This document shows, in pieces, positions 58,062 through 64,000 of a DNA stretch of 64,000 nucleotides (position 1 is its first letter; each line of letters opens with the position of its first letter). The notes beneath the pieces were generated by a model. The model saw nothing but the letters and a program-made list of their open reading frames with translations, did not search any database and was not told where the DNA came from. The DNA lies in assembly GCF_030323265.1 (NCBI RefSeq), contig NZ_CP104992.1:3571501-3635500 (forward strand), written 5' to 3'. The position numbers and the translations under genes were made by a program. Origin of the DNA: Terrirhizobium terrae (GTDB lineage: Bacteria > Pseudomonadota > Alphaproteobacteria > Rhizobiales > Rhizobiaceae).

Positions 58062-58169
58062 GGGGAAGCCTCCGAATTTGTTGCGCCTTCTTTTGGCATC
58101 CGGATGTCGCTGGAGCAAGCCGAGGTTTGGCCAATTCAGCCATATTCCGCAGCACCCGGAAGAACCGCT

Positions 58170-58322
58170 TCAACTAGGGCGATCTTCCCCGTCGTCCATG
58201 ATCCTCCAGGCTGCGCCATCGAGATCCTCATACTGGCCGTTTCTCAGGGACCAGAGGAATGCGACAAGTCCGAGCCCGCCGAGGAAAAGCGCGACCGGTA
58301 TGAGGTAGATCAGCATGTTCAT
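58170..58322 (-). CDS. ccoS: Cytochrome oxidase cbb3 assembly protein CcoS (FixS)
   Basis: A 50-residue single-span membrane protein. One membrane helix (residues 3-25, LIYLIPVALFLGGLGLVAFL) is followed by WSLRNGQYEDLDGAAWRI, the CcoS hallmark. Its ATG overlaps the ccoI stop as ATGA. CcoS is needed to insert heme and copper into the CcoN subunit of cbb3 oxidase. Last gene of ccoGHIS. Confidence 0.93.
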   Translation of the reverse strand: MNMLIYLIPVALFLGGLGLVAFLWSLRNGQYEDLDGAAWRIMDDGEDRPS

Positions 58323-60598
58323 GCGGCGCGGATCTCCTCTTCGGCGGCCTGTACCGCCGCGCTGGGCTGCGACAATAGGCCCTCCGCACCGACGTGGTTC
58401 AGCCTGAGCGCATTTGCCACGACAATGATGGATGAGGTCGACATCGCAACGGCGGCGATGAGCGGCGTCGCATAGCCCGCAAGCGCGATCGGAACGGCGA
58501 TGACGTTGTAGCCGATCGCCAGCGCAAAATTCTGGCAGATCAGCTTTCCTGCGCGGCGGGAGATGCCGATCGCCAGCGGCACCGCATTCAGGCTCTCATG
58601 CATGAAGACGAAGTCGGCGGCCTGCCGCCCGATATCCGCCGCGGTGGCCGGCGCCATGGACACATGCGCGGCGGCCAGCGCCGGTGCATCATTGATCCCG
58701 TCGCCAACCATCAGCACCTTGCGCCCCTCCCCGGCCAGCGCAGCGCAATGCTCGGCCTTGCCTTTGGGCGAAACCTCTGCCTTCCATTGCGCGATCGCCA
58801 GTTGTCCGGCAAGCGCTTGAACCGTCGGAATACGGTCGCCCGATACCACGCCGAGCTCCATTCCCTCTTCCGCAAGCGTGCGAATGGCCGAAGCGGCATC
58901 TTCCCGAAGCGCGTCCTCGAAGCGGAGGACTGCAATTTCGATCCCGTCGCGCGAAAGCACCGCCTCAAGACTTGTGTCTTTGCCGACGCGCTCGTCACCG
59001 CAAGCGAAACGTCGATTACCCAACCGATAAAGACTATCCCCTCGACGGGCTTCCAGGCCGCTTCCCGGTATCTCGATCACATCGTCGAAAAGCGGGAATG
59101 GCCCGGCGACCGCCGAGCAGATCGCCCGCGAGAGTGGGTGACGGGAATGGGCCGCAAGGCCCGCCGCGAGCGCAAGGATCTGCGCCGGGATATCCGCGGC
59201 ATTGATGAGCTTCGGCCGGCCGAGGGTCAGGGTGCCGGTCTTGTCGAAAAGCACAGTGTCGACCTGCGCCAGCCGCTCCATCGCCGAGCCGTCCTTGACC
59301 ATGATGCCGTTCCTGAACAGTCGTCCGGCCGCGACCACCTGGACGACCGGGACCGCCAGTCCGAGCGCGCATGGGCATGTTATGATCAAGACGGCAATGG
59401 CAATCAGCATCGCCCGCTTCCAGTCTCCACCGGCAAATCCCCATGCGAAGAAGGCGGTAAGTGCCAGGAGATGCACGGCGGGCGAATAATACTGTGCGGC
59501 GCGATCCGCCAGACGCCGATAGCCAGCCTTCGCCCCCTCGGCCACCTCCATCAGCGAGATCACCTCGGCGAGGAAGGAATCCTTTGCGGACGCTGTGACC
59601 TTGATGATCATCGAGCCTGTGAGGCTGAGCGTGCCGGCGTGCACGGTGGCGCCCGCAGCAACTGCCTGCGGTACGCTTTCACCGGTAACGATCGAGACGT
59701 CGAGATCGCTTGCGCCCCACTCGACAACGCCATCGACGGGGATCCGTTCACCCATGGCGATTGCCACCCGGTCGCCCGGCTTCACCTCTTCGACCGGGCG
59801 GTATTCGCGCGTTCCGTCGGCTGGCACCACCATGGCACCGCGCGGTGACAGGCGGGCAAGCCCGCTGACCGCCGCCCTCGCCCGATCGCGCATGATATGA
59901 TCCAGCGTGCGGCCGATGAGCAGGAAGAACAAGAGCGAGACCGTCGCGTCGAACCAGGCGTGTTCGCCGTGATGCAGGGTTTCCCAGAGCGAAACCGCAT
60001 AGGAGAGCGTGATCGCCAGCGCGATCGGCACATCCATGTTGGTGCGGCCTCGTTTCAGTACCGCCCAGGCCGAGGCGTAGAAGAATCGTCCGCCATAGAT
60101 CAGCGCCGGCGCTGCAATCATCGCCGAAATCCAGTGGAAGAGATCGCGCGTTGCTGCATCCGCGCCGGACCAGACCGAGACCGAGAGCAGCATAATGTTG
60201 GCGGCGGCGAAACCGCAGAGTGCGACCGCGCGCAACAGATCCCTCTGCAGTCTGTCACCATCATCCAGCGAGGCGTCGAAAAGATAGGAATCGTAGCCCG
60301 TCGCGGCGCTAATCGCTTCGACGAATTCGGCCGGATCGACCATGCCATTGCCCTGGCCCTTGTCCCAAACGATCGAGACCCGCTTGGTGGAAAGATTGAC
60401 CCGCGCCTTCTCGACACTTGGCAATGCCCGCAGCACCTTTTCGATGGAGACGATACAGGCGCCGCAATGCACGCCCGGCACGCTTAGATCGATTTGCTTC
60501 CTGCCCTCGCCGAGGTCGCGGCTGGCCAGCAGCATTTCTTCGGAGGATGGCGCCGACCTGGTCACGTCACCTTCCGAACCGGGGGCACAGCAGCTCAT
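58319..60598 (-). CDS. ccoI: Copper-transporting P1B ATPase CcoI (FixI)
   Basis: Cu+-exporting P-type ATPase for cbb3 oxidase biogenesis, about 759 residues. Order: Cys pair in MSCCAPG, heavy-metal domain with GVHCGACI, membrane helices, TGES actuator, metal-binding CPC in ITCPCALGLAVPV, phosphorylation motif DKTGTLT, and GDGINDAPA. ATG 60598 overlaps the ccoH stop. Delivers copper to the periplasmic side for CcoN. Confidence 0.96.
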   Translation of the reverse strand: MSCCAPGSEGDVTRSAPSSEEMLLASRDLGEGRKQIDLSVPGVHCGACIVSIEKVLRALPSVEKARVNLSTKRVSIVWDKGQGNGMVDPAEFVEAISAATGYDSYLFDASLDDGDRLQRDLLRAVALCGFAAANIMLLSVSVWSGADAATRDLFHWISAMIAAPALIYGGRFFYASAWAVLKRGRTNMDVPIALAITLSYAVSLWETLHHGEHAWFDATVSLLFFLLIGRTLDHIMRDRARAAVSGLARLSPRGAMVVPADGTREYRPVEEVKPGDRVAIAMGERIPVDGVVEWGASDLDVSIVTGESVPQAVAAGATVHAGTLSLTGSMIIKVTASAKDSFLAEVISLMEVAEGAKAGYRRLADRAAQYYSPAVHLLALTAFFAWGFAGGDWKRAMLIAIAVLIITCPCALGLAVPVVQVVAAGRLFRNGIMVKDGSAMERLAQVDTVLFDKTGTLTLGRPKLINAADIPAQILALAAGLAAHSRHPLSRAICSAVAGPFPLFDDVIEIPGSGLEARRGDSLYRLGNRRFACGDERVGKDTSLEAVLSRDGIEIAVLRFEDALREDAASAIRTLAEEGMELGVVSGDRIPTVQALAGQLAIAQWKAEVSPKGKAEHCAALAGEGRKVLMVGDGINDAPALAAAHVSMAPATAADIGRQAADFVFMHESLNAVPLAIGISRRAGKLICQNFALAIGYNVIAVPIALAGYATPLIAAVAMSTSSIIVVANALRLNHVGAEGLLSQPSAAVQAAEEEIRAA

Positions 60599-61089
60599 CA
60601 CTTCGCTCCATGGACCGAGATGCGCTCCGCGTGATGCAGAATGCGGGTGCCGGCATCTTCCGCAATCGCCTCGACGATCCAGTGGCCGGGCAAGACCTGG
60701 TGCGAGGCGGTGAACACGCCCTCGCCGTCAGGTGTAAGCTCCAGCTGGAAATCCTGATGTTCGCCGACCGGCCGCTTGAAATTCAGGATCAAGTGATCGG
60801 CCGGCATGGCAGCGCCGTCCGCGCCGATGATTTCATACCGCACGGTATCCGCCGCAATCGTCAGCTTGCCGGTCACGCCGGTCGCAGCCAGCGCGCGTGC
60901 CTGCGCCACCTTGCCGTTGAACTGCTGGCTGGCGACATAGGTGTTCTCGACGACGAAGCCGCTCCAACTGGTGAAGGCGTTATAGGCCATGTAGAAATTC
61001 ACCGAAATGATCGTGCCGAAGAAGAGCACCATGACGGCCACCATATGCCAGCCGGTGAAGACAAAACCCTTGTTCGATGCGGTGTTCAT
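60598..61089 (-). CDS. ccoH: Cytochrome oxidase cbb3 assembly protein CcoH (FixH)
   Basis: A 163-residue membrane-anchored protein. One N-terminal helix (residues 12-36, FTGWHMVAVMVLFFGTIISV) with the family mark NFYMAYNAF, then a periplasmic beta domain (ASQQFNGKVAQARAL). CcoH stays associated with cbb3 oxidase and stabilises early subcomplexes. Overlaps ccoG and ccoI by four bases each. Confidence 0.94.
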   Translation of the reverse strand: MNTASNKGFVFTGWHMVAVMVLFFGTIISVNFYMAYNAFTSWSGFVVENTYVASQQFNGKVAQARALAATGVTGKLTIAADTVRYEIIGADGAAMPADHLILNFKRPVGEHQDFQLELTPDGEGVFTASHQVLPGHWIVEAIAEDAGTRILHHAERISVHGAK

Positions 61090-62672
61090 CTGTTTCCTCC
61101 GGGAGCAAAGAAATTGGCCGAATAGCTGTCACGCTCATGGCTCGAACGGTCCTCGGCGATGAAGTGGAAACGGCTCTCACTCTTCGCGGACGACTTGGGC
61201 AGGGTCACATAGGCCTTGAGCGCCATGGCCTTGTCGGGCTGGACCTCGATGGCGAAGACGCGGCCCGGCACATCGCTGACGCCGATGATCTTCATCGTCG
61301 CGTCGGGCATGCCGTCGAGAGACAAAAGCACGGTGCGCGGCTCCGGGATCATGTTGAGCAGCCGGATCGTGTATCCGTTTCGGATCGAACCGTCAGACTC
61401 CATCACGAACTGCGGATTGCGGTCATGCAGGACGTTGATTTCCAGCCGGTCGCGCGACAGAAGCGCGAAGATGAGGCCAATGCCCACGGCCGTCCATACG
61501 CCCATGTAGAGGAGCGTTCTCGGCCGCAGCAGGATCTTCCAGTTGAAATGGCGAACGCCATCCGCGAAGGCGCCGTCCGGCTTGCGTACACGCTTCGGAT
61601 CGATCGCAGCCGTCCCTGAAGCCGTCGCCAGCGCCATGTTGGAATCGTATTCGTCGAGCGTTGCATAGGCGATCAGGCCGCGCGGTTTGCCGATTTTGTC
61701 CATCACCCCGTCGCAGGCATCGATACAGAGCGCACAGGTGATACAGGCCATCTGCTGGCCGTCCCGGATGTCGATGCCCATGGGACAGACTGCGACGCAG
61801 GCGTTGCAGTCGACACAGTCGCCGACCGACTGGCCGGCCGCGATCGCCTTCTTGGCGTGCCGGCTGCGCGGCTCCCCACGCCAGTCGTTATAGGTCACGG
61901 TCAGCGAATGCTCGTCGAGCATCGCACCCTGAATGCGCGGCCAGGGACACATGTAGATGCAAACCTGCTCGCGCATCAGGCCGCCGAGCAGGTAGGTCGT
62001 TGCCGTCAGAATGGCGACGGTCGAATAGGCCGCATAGGGAGCCTGCCCCGTAACGAAGTCGAAGGCCAGAGACGGTGCGTCGGCGAAGTAGAAGATCCAG
62101 GCGCCGCCGGTCGCGACGGCGATTGCAATCCAGATCGAATGCTTGGCAGTCCGCTTGACGACCTTGTCCGTGGTCCATGGACCCGCATCGAGCTTTATCC
62201 GCGCGTTGCGATCCCCTTCGACGAAACGCTCGACCGCGAGAAACAGATCGACCCAGACCGTCTGGGGACAGGCATATCCGCACCAGGCACGCCCAACGGC
62301 GGAAGTCAGCAGGAACAGGCCGAAACCGGCCATGACCAGAAGGCCCGCGACGAAGAAGAATTCCTGCGGCCAGATCTCGATGAAAAAGAAATAGAAGCGT
62401 CGGCCGGCAAGATCGATCAATACGGCCTGGTCGGGAGCGTAAGGCCCGCGGTCCCAGCGTATCCACGGCGTCAGGTAGTAGATGCCGAGGGTCACCAGCA
62501 CGACCAGCCATTTCAGCCGGCGAAAGCGCCCTTCGGCTCGTTTCGGGAAGATCTTCTTCCGCTTTTCATAGAGCGGCTCACGGCCCTGTCCGGGCGGATG
62601 AACCGATTTCACATCAATGCGTTCAACGGATGCGTCAGTCGGGCCGACGCCGGGAGCGGAGTAAAGATTCAT
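61086..62672 (-). CDS. ccoG: Cytochrome oxidase cbb3 accessory protein CcoG (FixG)
   Basis: Membrane-bound polyferredoxin, 528 residues from ATG 62672 (AAAGGAAGG upstream). Several N-terminal membrane helices (WLVVLVTLGIYYLTPWIRWD; GRAWCGYACPQTVWVD), then two 4Fe-4S clusters: CVDCNACVAVCP and CITCALCIDACD, and a C-terminal immunoglobulin-like domain. CcoG is proposed to reduce copper during oxidase assembly. A FixK box lies 52 bases upstream. First gene of ccoGHIS. Confidence 0.96.
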   Translation of the reverse strand: MNLYSAPGVGPTDASVERIDVKSVHPPGQGREPLYEKRKKIFPKRAEGRFRRLKWLVVLVTLGIYYLTPWIRWDRGPYAPDQAVLIDLAGRRFYFFFIEIWPQEFFFVAGLLVMAGFGLFLLTSAVGRAWCGYACPQTVWVDLFLAVERFVEGDRNARIKLDAGPWTTDKVVKRTAKHSIWIAIAVATGGAWIFYFADAPSLAFDFVTGQAPYAAYSTVAILTATTYLLGGLMREQVCIYMCPWPRIQGAMLDEHSLTVTYNDWRGEPRSRHAKKAIAAGQSVGDCVDCNACVAVCPMGIDIRDGQQMACITCALCIDACDGVMDKIGKPRGLIAYATLDEYDSNMALATASGTAAIDPKRVRKPDGAFADGVRHFNWKILLRPRTLLYMGVWTAVGIGLIFALLSRDRLEINVLHDRNPQFVMESDGSIRNGYTIRLLNMIPEPRTVLLSLDGMPDATMKIIGVSDVPGRVFAIEVQPDKAMALKAYVTLPKSSAKSESRFHFIAEDRSSHERDSYSANFFAPGGNR

Positions 62673-62723
62673 CGGAACCTTCCTTTGTTCCCTGCCTTCT
62701 CCCACCGCGCGGGTCCCGCTTCC

Positions 62724-62737
62724 TTGACTTAAGTCAA
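62724..62737. promoter_or_regulatory. FixK/FNR-type box between ccoG and the SRPBCC gene
   Basis: TTGAC-TTAA-GTCAA is a perfect FNR/FixK dyad. Centred about 58 bases before the ccoG start and 68 before the TTG of the opposite gene, it is at a class II-like distance from likely start sites on both sides. Low-oxygen control of ccoGHIS by FixK is well known in rhizobia. Confidence 0.9.
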
Positions 62738-62798
62738 GCTGCGACATCTGGTGCAGCTGCACAGCCGGCGCCTGTGTATGGTTACGGAGGAACAAGCC

Positions 62799-63203
62799 TT
62801 GAGCACGATGTTCGCACGAATTGTCCACGCTCCGATCGAGAGGCCCTGGCGGGAGGTTTACGCCTTCGCGTCGCAGCCGGAGAACATGCCGCAATGGGCG
62901 GCCGGCCTGGCCTCGGGCCTGACCCGCGAGGGCGAAGATTGGATCGGCGACGGTGGCCCGATCGGCAAGATCCGTGTCCGCTTCGCTCCACAGAATGATC
63001 TCGGCGTTATTGACCACACGGTGACATTGGAAAACGGCGCCCGTTTTGAGAATGCTCTGAGGGTCGTGCCGAATGGCGATGGCGCGGAGGTGATGTTCAC
63101 TCTGCTTCGGGCCCCCGACATCGATGACGAAGCTTTTGAAAGAGATACGGCCGCGATCACAAAAGATCTGCAGACGTTGAAAGGCCTGCTTGAGGGCGCC
63201 TGA
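62799..63203 (+). CDS. SRPBCC superfamily protein
   Basis: A 134-residue START/Bet v1-like (SRPBCC, polyketide cyclase type) protein, seen from RIVHAPIERPWREVYAFASQ, then WAAGLASGLTREGEDWIGDG and VDHTV-like strand, ending LQTLKGLLEGA in the long C-terminal helix. TTG 62799 follows GGAGG at good spacing; ATG 62778 and 62808 are alternatives. It sits on the opposite strand between ccoG and ccoP and shares the FixK box. Ligand unknown; may bind a hydrophobic molecule. Confidence 0.78.
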   Translation: MSTMFARIVHAPIERPWREVYAFASQPENMPQWAAGLASGLTREGEDWIGDGGPIGKIRVRFAPQNDLGVIDHTVTLENGARFENALRVVPNGDGAEVMFTLLRAPDIDDEAFERDTAAITKDLQTLKGLLEGA

Positions 63204-63241
63204 CGATGGCGCTCTTCGCGCGCCAGACGCTCAAACAAATA

Positions 63242-63265
63242 CGGCCAAGCCCTGAGGCTTGGCCG
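63242..63265. terminator. Hairpin between convergent SRPBCC and ccoP genes
   Basis: CGGCCAAGCC and GGCTTGGCCG pair over 10 bases with loop CTGA; a short T run lies beyond on the plus strand. Confidence 0.75.
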
Positions 63266-63302
63266 CATGTTTTCGATATGGTTCCTAGCCAGATATCGAA
63301 CC

Positions 63303-64000
63303 CTACTCCCCGCCGCCCAGGGAATGGACATAGACTGCGAGCTGCTTGACGGTGACGTCGCCGAGGCGCGTCGTCCAGGCGGGCATGACGCCATGCTTGG
63401 GGCCGCGGACCTGAGCGGCGATCTCGTCCTCGCCGTGCACCTTCAGCCAGATGGCATCGGCGAGGTTCGGAGCGCCCATGTCGCGATTGCCCTCGGCATT
63501 GTCGCCGTGGCAGGAAGCGCAGTTGTCGGCGAAGAGCTGCTTGCCGGGCTCGACCATCGAGGCGTCGCGCGGTGTTCCCGTCAGGCTGACGACGTAAGCT
63601 GCGACCTGGCGGATCTCGTCGGGCTGGAGAATGTCGGCGAAGGCCGGCATTTCCGACACGCGGGTTTTCTCGTCGACGCTGTCGCGGATACCGTGCGCCA
63701 CCGTCTGGTAGATTGCATCGACGCTGCCGCCCCAGAGCCAATCGTCATCGTTGAGGTTCGGATAGCCCTGTCCGCCCGCGGCGCCCGTGCCGTGGCAAGG
63801 GGTGCAGTTGACGCGAAACGCCGCTGCGCCACCGGCCGTTGCGAACTGGTTCAGTTCCGGGTTGGCGATGATTTCGTCAGGTGTCGCCGCCGCGATCCGT
63901 TCGAGCATCGCACCCTGGGCAGTCCTGGCGACATCCACCTCGGCCGCGAATTCGGCGCGGCTCGAATAGCCGAGCACGCCCTTCGTCGCATCGTTCAGCA
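63303..64000 (-). CDS. ccoP: Cytochrome c oxidase cbb3 subunit III CcoP (FixP), 3' part
   Basis: C-terminal 232 residues of the diheme subunit of cbb3 oxidase; the 5' part lies beyond the window. Two CxxCH heme sites are present: NCTPCHGTGAAGG and NCASCHGDNAEGN, with the axial Met in EMPAFADI and VMPAWTTRL. The frame enters from base 64000 (reading LNDATKGVLGYSSR), so the GTG near 63977 is not its start. Membrane-bound, periplasmic electron entry to CcoN. It would end the ccoNOQP operon. Confidence 0.95.
   Translation of the reverse strand, partial: LNDATKGVLGYSSRAEFAAEVDVARTAQGAMLERIAAATPDEIIANPELNQFATAGGAAAFRVNCTPCHGTGAAGGQGYPNLNDDDWLWGGSVDAIYQTVAHGIRDSVDEKTRVSEMPAFADILQPDEIRQVAAYVVSLTGTPRDASMVEPGKQLFADNCASCHGDNAEGNRDMGAPNLADAIWLKVHGEDEIAAQVRGPKHGVMPAWTTRLGDVTVKQLAVYVHSLGGGE

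Overview
The window reads as a stretch of chromosome from a GC-rich alphaproteobacterium of the Rhizobiaceae type (Rhizobium / Sinorhizobium / Agrobacterium relatives). The evidence is the protein signatures: FixGHIS-type oxidase assembly genes next to ccoP, a Zur-ZnuABC set with His-rich proteins, an ATP12-RluC-CrcB cluster, a tandem glycine riboswitch before gcvTHP, and an extra bS21 next to a cold-shock gene. Coding density is high. There is no phage, insertion sequence, CRISPR array or plasmid function, so this is core chromosome with one sugar-utilisation island.

Layout. 0.2-6.6 kb: DUF599 and DUF1624 membrane proteins, a MerR regulator, mgtE, a peptide-deformylase-like protein that has lost metal ligands, two BON proteins, OsmC and lipB. 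6.8 kb: tRNA-Leu(GAG). 7-15 kb: a PagL-like outer-membrane protein, an EamA permease, a GNAT, then the glutathione-dependent formaldehyde pathway (adhC, fghA) with small genes between, and DoxX. 15.1-18.5 kb, minus strand: secreted hypothetical, ATP12, HAD phosphatase, RluC-type synthase, CrcB. 19.3-23.9 kb: glycine riboswitch and gcvTHP. 24-26 kb: cspA, rpsU and small conserved proteins. 26.2-29.6 kb: ridA and a divergent tetR with three palindromic operators, EamA, metallophosphoesterase. 29.7-37.9 kb: an orphan acyl carrier protein, a 35-residue membrane protein, prmB, an RsuA-family synthase, an MHYT-GGDEF-EAL protein, dusA, DUF883, FAH-family hydrolase, gamma-carbonic anhydrase. 38-41.3 kb: zur-znuB-znuC, with znuA divergent across two Zur-like palindromes. 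41.9-55 kb: a glycan locus of GH43, aldo-keto reductase, Gfo/Idh oxidoreductase, TIM-barrel isomerase, GH2 beta-mannosidase and a complete ABC importer, with a divergent LacI regulator and two LacI-type operators. 55.2-58.1 kb: unknown protein, MBL-fold hydrolase, gnd. 58.2-64 kb: ccoGHIS, a FixK/FNR box, a divergent SRPBCC protein and the 3' part of ccoP.

The most striking feature of the raw sequence is not a gene. Ten conserved genes (mgtE, osmC, a GNAT, adhC, rluC, the GGDEF-EAL gene, znuB, znuA, the beta-mannosidase and a sugar permease) each carry one or two single-base indels that break the frame. Five of nine deletions look like GGGAG read as GGAG, four lie in G/C runs, and both insertions create GAGATC. 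This is far more likely to be systematic sequencing error than real decay, and it produces two false fusions (beta-mannosidase with isomerase, and permease with permease). I found no convincing wholly new system. The best leads are the ligand-depleted deformylase paralogue, the twin-CX3C tail on the DUF1624 protein, the SRPBCC gene sharing a FixK box with ccoG, a hairpin that swallows a start codon, and an orphan acyl carrier protein.
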